Below the pieces are notes generated by a model. It saw nothing but the letters and a program-made list of their open reading frames with translations. It searched no databases and was not told where the DNA came from. The translations under genes were made by a program, and so were the position numbers. A stretch of 64,000 nucleotides of DNA. Source: Leptidea sinapis. Lineage: Eukaryota; Arthropoda; Insecta; Lepidoptera; Pieridae. The stretch lies in NCBI RefSeq assembly GCF_905404315.1, contig NC_066276.1:13658001-13722000 (forward strand). Reading direction: 5' to 3'. How positions within the stretch are numbered: position 1 is the first letter of the stretch; the number at the start of each line of letters is the position of its first letter. Of the stretch, positions 43,284 through 53,823 are shown piece after piece.

Positions 43284-43522
43284 TATTATCAGTTTTTGTC
43301 TTTATTTGTCCATTATAATCTAACAGCATGTATATTTGTTTCAGGTATAATAAGAAAATAAATCTGTTTTAATTCTGGGCACCGGTCATTACTATAATCA
43401 CTTATAAATTCGTTTACACCGATCAAATGACACACTCTAAGCTTGTTAGTCTACTGAAACGTGACATTGGCGAGTTGTGGTGCCCCTTCCACAGAAGCCA
43501 CTAGAAAGAATAGAATAGAATA

Positions 43523-44220
43523 GACCTGGTACCTAAGTCTTTAAGTCAAATTGATTACTTGGATAAAGACGAGCTAAGATGAACTTATGAAATATCAACT
43601 CGTTATGACCTGCGCTTTCACCAGTAAGGGACAAACAATCTTATAATTTGCAAAAAATTAGAACAGTTATTACCAAATCAGTAGTTAATAATTAACTACT
43701 GATTTGGTTGGAAAATATACTGACTATTTATTTTGGAATCAAACAGTCATAAAATATAATTGAAACAACGTAATTAGAATTTAACAGAATATAAAACACT
43801 TTATAAGCAATAAAATACACACACCTTTAATTTACAATATTAATCTTAATGTACATATCTTTCAAGTTTATGGAACTAGAGCGAGCCTTGAGCAGATTAC
43901 AATGGAATGTCGAGAGGTAATCTGAGGTCCAAAGACTGGGTGAGAACTTCAAAAATCCTAAATTACGGACACCTGCTCTACTTTCAGGAGGGCGACCAAC
44001 TGTCCCAGGGTGGTGTTGGGTTCTCGTTCACAAGTCTCTCGTCAACAACTATCAACTATGTGTGGTACATGTAAAATAAAATAGAAGAATATGAATAATA
44101 TTTTATGCATGGTCTTATAGCTTGTTTCGATAGCTATTGATAGCTGGTTTTCTTGGTATTATTTAGTGTATGTGTATGTTTAAATTATATGTATATCGAT
44201 AACGGTTATTCACGGTCCCC
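43523..44220. other. Spacer with 18-bp palindrome
   Basis: AT-rich sequence between two LINEs. At 43672-43708 a perfect inverted repeat (18-base arms, core caaatcagtagttaa, one central base) stands out. No gene is seen. Confidence 0.6.
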
Positions 44221-45483
44221 GTGACCGCGAATTCCCTTACCCACTTTTTATTTAGAAATAACACGATTATCTTCAACAAATTTTTTTGTAAGGCAGACTA
44301 TGTTGAAATAAATAGGAAATTGAAACAAATCAGTTGGCATGATGTGTTTGATTCTGACGATGATGTTAATCGCACGGTAGCTGGATTTTATAATAAGGTT
44401 AAATAAATAATTGAGGAATGTGTTCCGAAATATTTGAACAATAATAAATCAAAATTTCCTCCATGGATGTGGAAGTCCAATTGATTAAACGCCTCCGAGA
44501 GAAACATAAAATTCGTAGAAAATATAAAAATTTCAAATTCCACGTGATTTTTTAGAATATCAAACAACTAGAGCTCTGAAAACTGTACCAAAAATCTTTC
44601 GAAGAGTACAGAACAAAAATAGAAACCAATATATGTAAAAATCCAAATTCATTTTGGAGTTATATAAAATACAAAGGTAAAATGCACTCGACAATACCAT
44701 CCATTATGATTCTTGCGGATTCATCTGCAATCTGGGGGTGAGGAAATTGCAAACCTTTTTGCAACTCATTTTAAATCTGTTCTTTCTGAACCTGCTCTTA
44801 AATATACGCTTGATTTTATCCCATCTTGCAGTAAAACCTTAAGAATATACATTTCTATGAAACAGACATACTTAAGGCACTAAGATGTCTTGATTCTACT
44901 AAAGTATCTGGTCCAGATAAACTACCACCACTATTTATCAAACGTTGCGCTACATCTTTGTGACTCCTATTATTGATGATTTTCAACATATCTTTATCCA
45001 CAGGGGTTTTACCAGGACACTGGAAGAGTGCACGAATTATCCCAATACACAAAAAAGGTTCGAGGAATGATATCAGTAATTATCGACCAATTGCTATTCA
45101 AAGCTGCTGCTCCAAATTATTCGAAAAGCTTGTTGTTCCGCATCTGACTAGACAGGTTTGACAGACTCTTACATCGGACCAACAAGGCTTCACAAAAGGT
45201 CGCTCAATTCAAACCAATATGGTACACTTTATATTTGATCTTTCTAGGCATGTGGACCACGGTGAACAAATCGACGTCATATATACAGATTTTTCTAACG
45301 CATTTGATAAAGCGAACCATCAACGCCAAATAAAAAAACTTGCCAGGTGCGGATTACATAGAACTCTTTTAAATTCGTTTAAATCATATCTCAATCAGAG
45401 GCCTCAAGTAGTTTCAGAAAATGGATATGACTCGGATACTATTATTGCTACGTCAGGTATTCGACAATTGATGTCTGAATTCT
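44221..45483 (+). pseudogene. Decayed LINE reverse transcriptase fragment (Jockey/CR1-like)
   Basis: Frames separated by stops read in RT order: a pre-RT linker (VAGFYNKV, then EECVPKYL), LPPLFIKRCATSL, GVLPGHWKSARIIPIHKKGS, NDISNYRPIAIQSCCSKLFE, then QQGFTKGRSIQTN and IDVIYTDFSNAFDKANH with the first catalytic Asp of the palm (about 45283). It ends at 45483 after SYLNQRPQVV, before the YADD motif. It lacks APE, most of the RT and both ends. It resembles ORF2 at 47805-50666 but is a different, older family. Confidence 0.8.
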
Positions 45484-46256
45484 AGACTCATTTACCATAT
45501 TCCTTCCAGTCATAGCGAACCTATCCCATTAACACCCGGTTATTTCTTAAGAGTCCTATTACATTTTTTATGCAAATTCATGATTTTTGACGCTGTAATT
45601 CTCAGCAGCAGTAATATATTTTAATTATATGATTATGTATAACGATAATACGATTCTTCCTCTTGTAAGTTGGAGTTACACATTTTCATTTTTCTTTTCA
45701 TGTAATCTACTATAAATATTTTAAGAACTCAGTTTGCAAGAAAAACCGCCGCCGATGGAACTTTGTAGCTCTAATTCACATTGTATCATTTAATTCTTAT
45801 AAAAACTATAATCACTATATTATGATAAGTTGAATGTTTTACTTGTTTATTGGAGTTCTAGAATTTCATTAAATTCCCTGAGTTTTCAAGGAAAAAATCA
45901 TAAAGAAAAACTAATTTAGGACATAAATGTCTTGATTCAGCGTCTATTATATTCCAAATAAACACAATTTTATCAAATAAACTAGTATTATATAAATATA
46001 AAAAAAAATGTTTTTATAAATTAGCTGCAACAACGTATACACGGTTACATTAGCTGCAACTATTTAATGTTATAAAAATTTAAAATACGTGTCTTTTACA
46101 GTATAAAAAGTGTTAAATTACTAAATCTAAGTGTGTAGATCATAGTGAAGAATTAATATCAGTGCTTTATCTCCGTTTTAGCTGAAGAAACACAGAATTT
46201 CTTCCTCCAGTTCTGATAATTTAGAAATTAAGATGGAGGTAGGTGATAAAAAACCT
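45484..46256. other. AT-rich spacer
   Basis: No open frame, repeat or structural RNA is recognisable. It separates the decayed RT fragment from the next LINE. Confidence 0.55.
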
Positions 46257-46407
46257 GAATGTTTGAAGTCAACACAAAAAGCGACAAATGATATATTCTG
46301 AATAGTTTGACAGTTGCCATCGTGATTTCGACATCGGAATGTTTGACGTCAATGACAAATGACATATTCTGAATAGTTTGACAGCTGCCATCTTGACTTC
46401 GACATCG
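46257..46407. repeat. Two tandem monomers at LINE 5' end
   Basis: 46257-46336 and 46337-46407 share gaatgtttgaagtcaa-type starts, gacaaatgatatattctga, atagtttgacagttgccat and ttcgacatcgg. The second copy is about nine bases shorter. They precede ORF1 by about 110 bases and may be promoter monomers, as in some LINE 5' UTRs. Confidence 0.75.
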
Positions 46408-46518
46408 GAAGTGTCGCCATATTAAATAATAAAATTAACCCAATTTATTTTAACAAGATTTACTTAATTTTATTTTTTTGGAGATTATAATAAATTACTA
46501 AAGCGTAATAAATACACC

Positions 46519-47403
46519 ATGGGTTTACAGTGTGAGGCGTGCAGCAATAGTATAAATGTTACTCAAAAACATATAAAATGCACTTCATGCGCACTTTTAT
46601 ACCATTCTGAATGTGTTAACTTTGATGACACTTCCTTGTTGTCACGTAACCAGTGGAAATGCCCATCATGCCTGATAAAACAGCGGAAAGTGGGAGATAA
46701 TAGCAAGACGCCAGTCCACAGCTCCAAACCTCAGGGGTCCATTACTCAGCCATCTATCAACGTGTGTAATCCATCTGAAATATCTGATTTATTGCCTCAT
46801 TTGGAACAGTTGTTAGACAAAAAATTAAAAACTATTAAGGAAGAGATAGTGGCGGTAATAAAGAGTTCTCTTTTGAAACAGATAAAGGATGAAGTAAAAG
46901 CTATGTCATCACAGTTTAATTTAATTCAAGAATCATATCAGGTCCTTCAAAATGAACACCATGACCTTAAGCAAGATATTGTGAAATTGCAAGCTGATAT
47001 TGTTGAAAAGGACGATCAGATATCGGAACTACGTCATTCAATTAATAAGCAGCAGCAATGGTGCCGGCAATCAAATATTGAAATCGTTGGTTTACCGGAA
47101 GCACCAAATGAAAACCCCAAGAGACTTATGGTGGAAATCGCCAAACATGCTGGTTTAGAACTGTCTTTTGATGAAATAGAAATTGCACACCGAGTTCAGC
47201 CTTTTAAAAGTACGCCCAAACGCCCAAAACCACTTGTGATAAAGTTAAAAGACCGTATCACTAAGGATAGAATACTATCTGGCTTGCGGAAAACTAAAGG
47301 TATCACAACAAAGGATATTGGATTGAGCGGTTCACCTACCAGATTCTTTGTCTTTGAGCATTTGACCCCAGATAATAAATCTCTTTTGAAAGAATCGAAG
47401 TAA
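46519..47403 (+). CDS. LINE ORF1: PHD-like finger, coiled coil, FP/L1-ORF1-like domain
   Basis: 294 codons. Cys4-His-Cys3 finger (C5, C8, C21, C24, H29, C32, C48, C51) resembles a PHD finger. A Ser/Pro-rich linker follows, then a long charged coiled coil (about residues 85-180, ending DDQISELRHSINKQQQWCRQ). The last part is NIEIVGLPEAPNENPKRLM and EIAHRVQPFKS, the conserved block of LINE ORF1/baculovirus FP-like proteins that bind nucleic acid. The frame stops at TAA (47401-47403) beside an A-run, while the expected C-terminal end (YKFVWVRNCQIFLRKNEESP) continues in another frame to 47516. A single-base indel is likely. Confidence 0.82.
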   Translation: MGLQCEACSNSINVTQKHIKCTSCALLYHSECVNFDDTSLLSRNQWKCPSCLIKQRKVGDNSKTPVHSSKPQGSITQPSINVCNPSEISDLLPHLEQLLDKKLKTIKEEIVAVIKSSLLKQIKDEVKAMSSQFNLIQESYQVLQNEHHDLKQDIVKLQADIVEKDDQISELRHSINKQQQWCRQSNIEIVGLPEAPNENPKRLMVEIAKHAGLELSFDEIEIAHRVQPFKSTPKRPKPLVIKLKDRITKDRILSGLRKTKGITTKDIGLSGSPTRFFVFEHLTPDNKSLLKESK

Positions 47404-47804
47404 AAAAGTCCTACAAATTTGTTTGGGTGAGAAATTGTCAGATTTTTTTAAGGAAAAACGAGGAATCACCTGCCATAACTATAAATACAAAAAAAGATTT
47501 ATTAAAAATTGTATAACTTCAACAACTGTGACCACTTATGTGAACATATGAAAATATCAAACTTATTGTTTTGTAAATTTAATACACCAACTACTGGTTT
47601 CTATTTCGTGGAATTTGTTAATCAAAATTTATATAATGTTTTTCTCACTAAATACATCTGAGCATAACACATCACTCACACCACACACACCACACATATT
47701 AATAGATAAAGCGTCGTATTGCTTAGTTATAAAAGTTATCTGCTGTCATAAATTAACTATAATTTTTTTAACTATAATTTTGAAACTATTTGTACCGGTA
47801 ACAA

Positions 47805-50666
47805 ATGATTAAAGCGCTAAAAGTATTTTACCAGAATGTTCGTGGGCTACGTACGAAAACAAGCGATCTTAAACTTAACATTTTGTGTAATGACTATGAC
47901 ATTATCATTGCTACGGAAACCTGGCTTTCAGATGGTTTTCATAATGGAGAATTATGTTATGGCCGTTATGACGTTTTTAGGTGCTATCGTGATTTTCGTG
48001 CAACTGCAAAGAAAACTGGCGGTGGTGTCATGATTTGTTGTAAAAGAAATCTACTTGCTCAAGAGAAATCGGAATGGTCATGTATTGGCCTAGAATCACT
48101 TTGGATTACCATACCGAGTAGTACACTGGAATCCCGTAATCACCGTCAGCTTCATGTCGGTGTTGTTTATATGTCACCTGATAAAAATCAGGCCACAAAT
48201 CTTGTGACATTTACAGCAGCACTCTCTAATTATTTAGTTAACAATCAAAACGATAATGTACTTTTATGTGGGGACTTCAATATATCTCACGTGAAATGGT
48301 CTCAACAGGGGGTAAGTCACTTAAAAAAAGGTTCAATAGGTCTTCAAAATGCTGCCATAGAATTTTTGGATATGTGCAGCATAGCTGGGCTGGAGCAATA
48401 CAACTTTCTTACTAATACAGCACATAATACTCTTGACTTAATATTTTGCAATTTCCAAATTGATATACTGAGAGCTAAGCAGTCATTCGTTCCAGAAGAT
48501 AATTATCACCCGTCCTTAGAAAAAGACACAACTGATCTTAATATTAAATTTTTGAAAAATAAATCTATCTCTCGCTTTAATTTTCATAGATCATTCTTTA
48601 TTGAAATAAATGCTCTACTAGGAGACAACATCAACGACATACTTGATATATTCTATAAGCAGATTAATAATCTGATAGCTCTGTTCACACCTAGAAATAC
48701 AAATAAATCATCAAAAAAATTTCCATGCTGGTATAGTAAAGCACTTATACACGTGGTAAAAGATAAATTAAAGCTTCACAAAAAATGGAAAAAATATAAA
48801 AATCCGCTAGATTTCAATGAATTTTGCTTACTTCGTTCAAGACAAAAACTTTTACAAAAAAAATGTTATAAATTTTATATCGATCGTATGCAAGAATATA
48901 TCAATAAATATCCTACCCGTTTATGGTCATACGTTAAATCCCTAAGAACGGGTAATATAGGCCATCCTAACACTATGTCATACAACGGAAAAGATTTCAA
49001 TAATGAGACCGAGATATGCTCTGCTTTTAGTCAACACTTCAAAAGTGTTTTTGAAAATCCCGCAGATTCCTATGATGATTATGAACTTCCATCGGGTTGC
49101 CTAAACAACGAACTTATATCGAAAATATCAGTAGATGCACATGAAATAAAACGCATTCTGAAATCACTTAAAATAAATAAGGGCGCGGGCATTGATGGAA
49201 TACCTCCAGTGTTTCTTAAAAATTGTGCCGATACTTTAGCTTTACCTTTATCAATTATATTTACCTTGTCTGTTAATCGTTACGGAGAGTTCGTTGCAAA
49301 ATGGAAAGAGGCCCTCATTGTGCCAATATACAAAACTGGACAACGAAACCAGATCGTTAACTACAGACCTATATCAATCCTCAACTCGATGGCAAAAATT
49401 TTCGAGATTGTAATACAGAAGCGTATTACACCTCTCGTACATAAATTTATACCACCAGAACAACATGGTTTCATTAAGAGGCGCTCTACTGTTACAAACT
49501 TGTCTGTGCTTGTTAATTACACTGTCGATAAAATGAGTAAAGGAAAACAGGTGGATGTTATCTATACGGATTTTGAAAAGGCTTTTGACCGCGTAGATCA
49601 CATTATTCTGCAAAAAAAAATATATGCGCTTGGTATAAGAGGTGATTTACATAGATGGCTTTACTCCTACATAATAAACAGAAGACAGGCTGTAGTTCTG
49701 GGTGGTGCCAAAAGTGATTTTATATATGCGTTATCTGGAGTTCCACAGGGATCTATTTTAGGACCATTGCTGTATAACGCATACTTATTTGACATATTTA
49801 CCTGTTTTAAACACGTACGTTTCTTAATGTATGCAGATGATAAGAAAATTTACTATGCCATTGATTCAACTACAGACTGTCATCTCATACAAAAGGATTT
49901 GAATAATCTGGCAGTATATTACACGAAGAATCGCATATGTATAAATGGCAGGAAATGCCAAAAAATAACATTCACGAGACAAAAATGTCCGATTAAATTT
50001 ACGTACAAGATAGGTGACTCCTTAATAAAAGAAGTAAAGTCAGTTCGGGATCTTGGTGTTACACTGGACTCTAAATTAACTATGTCTGAACACATTGAAA
50101 TTATAACTAATGGAGCTCTTAAACGACTCGGATTTATCAAACGTACATGTAGTTCTTTTACAAATATAACATGCATAAAAACTCTGTACTCAACATACGT
50201 AAGGAGTATCCTTGATTATGCATCATGTATTTGGTCACCTCACTATGCAGTACATATAAACAAAATTGAGTTTATACAGAAGAAGTTTGTCAGATTCTTG
50301 TGCTTCAAGGATTACTCTCATTTCGACACCTATGACGATGTCTGTGTACGCTTTAGAATGGAACCTCTGTTTATACGGCGGAAAAAAAGCGATATACTGT
50401 TACTCCATATGTTATGGAATAACCTTATAGACTGTTCGGAATTATTAGAATCTATATATCTAAGCATACCGGACTACAGAACCCGTCACACTTCCTTGTT
50501 TCACGTCCCCCAAGTAACTACAAATTATGCCCAGAACAATATTTTAAAACGTATAACATACTTATATGATACCGAGTACGCAGGTACTGACATTTTTGCG
50601 ACGTCTAAGCAACGCTTTTTACACGAAATCTCAATACTTAAAACACACAAAAATAAAATTGTATAA
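47805..50666 (+). CDS. LINE ORF2: AP endonuclease and reverse transcriptase, 953 aa, intact
   Basis: Fully open. APE (about residues 1-240): YQNVRGLR (9-16), IATETWLSD (35-43), LLCGDFNISH (153-162) and EDNYHP, where most relatives have SDHHP. The catalytic Asn, Glu and Asp-x-Asn are present. RT: NKGAGIDGIPPVFLKN, YRPISILNSMAKIFE, VIYTDFEKAFDRVDH (palm Asp about residue 588), GVPQGSILGPLLYN, and YADD at 676-679. The region after it is typical (ILDYASCIWSPHY and onward). Its product would nick target DNA and copy the element RNA at the nick. It starts 402 bases after the ORF1 stop at a clear ATG before the conserved APE start. No premature stop is seen, so this copy may be young. Confidence 0.93.
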   Translation: MIKALKVFYQNVRGLRTKTSDLKLNILCNDYDIIIATETWLSDGFHNGELCYGRYDVFRCYRDFRATAKKTGGGVMICCKRNLLAQEKSEWSCIGLESLWITIPSSTLESRNHRQLHVGVVYMSPDKNQATNLVTFTAALSNYLVNNQNDNVLLCGDFNISHVKWSQQGVSHLKKGSIGLQNAAIEFLDMCSIAGLEQYNFLTNTAHNTLDLIFCNFQIDILRAKQSFVPEDNYHPSLEKDTTDLNIKFLKNKSISRFNFHRSFFIEINALLGDNINDILDIFYKQINNLIALFTPRNTNKSSKKFPCWYSKALIHVVKDKLKLHKKWKKYKNPLDFNEFCLLRSRQKLLQKKCYKFYIDRMQEYINKYPTRLWSYVKSLRTGNIGHPNTMSYNGKDFNNETEICSAFSQHFKSVFENPADSYDDYELPSGCLNNELISKISVDAHEIKRILKSLKINKGAGIDGIPPVFLKNCADTLALPLSIIFTLSVNRYGEFVAKWKEALIVPIYKTGQRNQIVNYRPISILNSMAKIFEIVIQKRITPLVHKFIPPEQHGFIKRRSTVTNLSVLVNYTVDKMSKGKQVDVIYTDFEKAFDRVDHIILQKKIYALGIRGDLHRWLYSYIINRRQAVVLGGAKSDFIYALSGVPQGSILGPLLYNAYLFDIFTCFKHVRFLMYADDKKIYYAIDSTTDCHLIQKDLNNLAVYYTKNRICINGRKCQKITFTRQKCPIKFTYKIGDSLIKEVKSVRDLGVTLDSKLTMSEHIEIITNGALKRLGFIKRTCSSFTNITCIKTLYSTYVRSILDYASCIWSPHYAVHINKIEFIQKKFVRFLCFKDYSHFDTYDDVCVRFRMEPLFIRRKKSDILLLHMLWNNLIDCSELLESIYLSIPDYRTRHTSLFHVPQVTTNYAQNNILKRITYLYDTEYAGTDIFATSKQRFLHEISILKTHKNKIV

Positions 50667-51046
50667 CATAAACACGAAAACACTCAATCACCTACACCCT
50701 CACTCACCTACACTATACACACACACACATACATACACACCTCTTAAATAATATTATTATTAACGTATGTAATAATATTAGCATTAAATAACAGATGTAT
50801 ACCTATTAAAGTTTTGTAATTATTATTCTTAATCCTAAATTGGCATATTTGTAAAATTATTTGTAAGTCTATTGTAATGGTATATAAAGCTGTTGGATTA
50901 TTAGTAAATAAATAAACTTCGATCTCCATTGAATACATTTAATTGGTTTTTGTTTGTCAATATAATAAGACAAAATTACAATAAATAAAATTAAAGTACT
51001 ATATATTCTGCTCCAATTCAATTAGCTCCTCAGAAATTTTCGCGCG

Positions 51047-51264
51047 AATTAAGTTGTTGAGCCAAGGTTTATTTAAAAAAATATATTTATTTCAAAAATT
51101 ACATTGCAAGTCTATTATACAATAATCTATCTACTAACTAATTACAATCCATTTATACTTATTTTATGCTTACAACTAAATATTCCCCACTCTAATGTTC
51201 TACTTAAAGTGCTGAGGTGGAATTGCACCTAAAGCTAATTTGGGTAGGGCTGTCACTCTTAACT
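51047..51264 (-). repeat. 3' LTR of the errantivirus-like element
   Basis: On the minus strand it begins AGTTAAGAGTGACAGCCC and ends CAACAACTTAATT. It differs from the other LTR at three bases (ccattt/ccatat, ccccac/ccctac and gctaat/gcttat on the plus strand). Confidence 0.93.
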
Positions 51265-51285
51265 CCCCCCTCCTTAAGCGAGAAA

Positions 51286-52896
51286 TTATCGGCTAGACTT
51301 CTTAGGCTCACGATAATTTCGAAAAAAATTGAATTTATACAAAACAAAAATGACAAATAAGAAAATAATAACATATAAACTTAAAGTCCATACACTAACT
51401 TTGTCCATCACCACATATTCTTGAATTTTATTTTCACTAACACTATATTTAGCACTGTTCAAAATTTCTTTCACATCACTGAAGTCTACATTTCGAAGAT
51501 CAAGTTGTTTTTCTCTTGTCTTCAGTATTCCACGTAGATTTGGTATTGATATTATTGAAAGTTTATTGCTTATATCTGTAGAATTCAAAGATGGTTCAAT
51601 GAAAGTATTGCCAATTTCAGTTCTACAAGATTGATCTGGTGAAATAATATATGTTCCTTGTAATTCATGTCGCTGTACTTCTTCACCACAATACTCTGTA
51701 ATTACTAAATTTTCTTCTGTATAGAGTAACCAATGATGGCTGTATACCTTTTGTAATTTGATACTCCCGATTTTAATTAAATCATGAGAACAGTGATTGT
51801 ATTTCTTTAGCATCATAATTTCTTCTATACAAGTTTCCTCAGGATATGGAACCATATTATCTTCCATGCATAGATATTTGGAGTCTTCTATTTCCTCGCA
51901 TGGTTTTACGACAGGTCTGAACTTCAAACGATTCACCATTATGAATGGATACTTAGGAATTATTGTAAGGGTTTCATGTGTTTTGGAATCATAAATGGGA
52001 ATAGGAATTATTTTTAAAAATATATAATTATCTTTATCTATAAGAGGAATTTCTATTACAAAAATTAACCTATCACAATTAAAATACGACTTTAGTATAA
52101 GATTATGTTCTAACTTCATTAAATTTTCTATTCTAGCTGGACAAATTAATTTAAAATGCTTCTCTATTTTTGTGAAAATATCTAGTAATTCTGTTGAATT
52201 AATGATTGAATGATGCAAGGTATATAGTTTACTAAAAGCTATGGCAGTTTCTACCTCTTGAATGATGTCAGATATTGTTCGAAAGTTATTTAGAATACAG
52301 TAAAATTTATTCATTAATAGAATATTGTAACTAATTTTACTTCGCATATCCGATGCTAACCCGTTGCTTTGTGACTTAAGAAGTTCAATATTTGAATTGA
52401 GACCTTCTGAAACATTGACAAGTTTAGTAAAAGCTTTTTGCATTAATGATACTCGTTGTTCCACTGAATGTTCTTCATTTTTTAATTTGCTTATTTCAAA
52501 ATTGTAATATTTAGCATCCTGCTCATCCAAATTGCCTGAAATAACTTTAACTAAGGATCGTAAAGGACAAAAAATAGCTCTTTTTACCCTTTTGTATGGT
52601 AAAATTTGATTTAATCTATCCTCTGTTAAATGTGTCAATTCTAACGTTTGCTCGTCTAATCCTAATAAATCATTCTTAAAATACTCTTCTTTATTTAAAA
52701 CATTGATTAAACTATTAAATTGTTGCTTATTTTTATATATTTCCGAAGCTAAATTACCTAAATCTAAGCTTTTAAATATTGTCCAATGATTACTCTTCAT
52801 CACTGCTGTTCCCACTTTCAATGCCGCTATAGCTGGACTGTTGTTCATATCCTGAAGTTCCAGATTTAGGACTACATGGTTCATTGCTATCAACAC
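51286..52896 (-). CDS. Env-like protein (baculovirus F/errantivirus type), 536 aa, open frame
   Basis: In errantiviruses this gene encodes a membrane fusion protein made from a spliced RNA and related to baculovirus F proteins. Seen: a furin-type RVKR site at residues 103-106, directly followed by a hydrophobic fusion-peptide-like stretch, heptad-like helices, several conserved-looking cysteines in the middle, and a C-terminal membrane segment (about residues 500-522) with a short basic tail. No clear signal peptide follows the first Met; it may come from an upstream exon or may have been lost. The frame overlaps the preceding ORF by 107 bases. It is open while gag and pol are destroyed. Function in this copy is not shown. 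Confidence 0.82.
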   Translation of the reverse strand: MLIAMNHVVLNLELQDMNNSPAIAALKVGTAVMKSNHWTIFKSLDLGNLASEIYKNKQQFNSLINVLNKEEYFKNDLLGLDEQTLELTHLTEDRLNQILPYKRVKRAIFCPLRSLVKVISGNLDEQDAKYYNFEISKLKNEEHSVEQRVSLMQKAFTKLVNVSEGLNSNIELLKSQSNGLASDMRSKISYNILLMNKFYCILNNFRTISDIIQEVETAIAFSKLYTLHHSIINSTELLDIFTKIEKHFKLICPARIENLMKLEHNLILKSYFNCDRLIFVIEIPLIDKDNYIFLKIIPIPIYDSKTHETLTIIPKYPFIMVNRLKFRPVVKPCEEIEDSKYLCMEDNMVPYPEETCIEEIMMLKKYNHCSHDLIKIGSIKLQKVYSHHWLLYTEENLVITEYCGEEVQRHELQGTYIISPDQSCRTEIGNTFIEPSLNSTDISNKLSIISIPNLRGILKTREKQLDLRNVDFSDVKEILNSAKYSVSENKIQEYVVMDKVSVWTLSLYVIIFLFVIFVLYKFNFFRNYREPKKSSR

Positions 52897-53812
52897 TAAC
52901 CCTGCCCTGTGGTGGACGCTTAATATTTTTTATTGAGACTCTCGTTTTTCTTTTATTTAACTCTACTGGTATAATATTTCTAACGGGTTTGTCTATTACT
53001 TTTGCTTTTTCGAATGTAGGCAAAAATTTTGATTTCCTAGTTCTAGTATTTTTCATAAAAATCTTATCACCTATTTTAACCTCAGGGGCTTCTTCACCCT
53101 GTTTCTTATTTCTAACTTTAATTTTCTTACAGTGTTCACAAGCATTTATAATAGCCGTGATAGTTTCTCTCATATTGCACCACCAATAGTGCCGTTTAAT
53201 TTTAAGAAAAGTTTCATTTATACCCCTATGACATGTTTTGCCTTCATGATATTTTAAAACAACGTCTCTTTGATCCAGTTCTGAATCTGTTAAGTTTACT
53301 ATTCTTTCTGTACATGCCACTAGCTTTACAGTACCTTTCTTAAATAGTTTAATGACAACTTTAGAAAAAGTTTTTCTGAAAGGTTGACATTCAAAATAGA
53401 TAAAATATTTATTTTTTGGATTAATATATTCTTTAAGGAAATCTTTTACTAAATTATCTTTATTTGCTGGTAAATGTACCTCTAAGATGCGTTGTATATT
53501 ATTAGATATATTATTAACTACTATTTCATTTTTAAACCATTGAAAAACTAATATTTGCCTTGGTTTTGAATCTATGGCTTCATTTAATATTGGAATACCA
53601 TCATGTTCCCTATTTGATACTGAATTTGCGGTAACCCCGTCAACTGAATCCTGATTATCCACAATATTTGGCTCTATATTTTCTTCTAAATCAGAAATGC
53701 TCATTTTATCATTATTTTTATGAAGTTCCATATTTAATTCGTTTACAAAGTCCCTAAGATGTACATCATCATTATCAACATTGACTAACATGGATTCTAT
53801 ATCGTCATCCAT
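52790..53812 (-). pseudogene. Pol remnant: tether region, integrase zinc finger and integrase end; core deleted
   Basis: 340 open codons. Residues 1 to about 180 resemble the region between RNase H and integrase. The integrase HHCC zinc finger is complete (H189, H195, C225, C228). Directly after it comes EEAPEVKIGDKIFMKNTRTR, the C-terminal beta-barrel type end, so the entire DDE catalytic core (about 150 residues) is missing while the frame stays open. Upstream, protease, RT and RNase H are also missing. The product could not integrate DNA. Confidence 0.82.
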
Positions 53813-53823
53813 AGCATTTAGCC

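Larger units (their letters stand above)
38131..43522 (+). mobile_element. Full-length LINE with RNase H domain (I-group-like), 13-bp TSD
   Basis: The identical 13-mer GACCTGGTACCTA flanks the element (38118-38130 and 43523-43535), so both ends are fixed: 5392 bases. The order is ORF1 with CCHC zinc knuckles, then ORF2 with APE, RT, RNase H and a C-terminal Cys-rich segment. The tail consists of agaat/tagaa units (43502-43522). APE plus RNase H places it in the I/Nimb/LOA-like group; the exact clade is uncertain. It has several stops and frameshifts, so it is not autonomous today. It sits just upstream of spire. Confidence 0.92.
46257..50917 (+). mobile_element. Nearly intact LINE (CR1/Jockey-like), PHD-type ORF1 plus APE-RT ORF2
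   Basis: Two ORFs in the usual order, with a 5' region of two tandem monomers (46257-46407) and a 3' untranslated region ending in aaataaataaa at 50907-50917. The microsatellite-like acacacacacatacataca lies just after ORF2. ORF2 is fully open; ORF1 is open except for a frameshift near its end. It has no RNase H. The 5' boundary is approximate and no target duplication was found. The clade call rests on the PHD/FP-type ORF1 and the RT. Confidence 0.85.
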
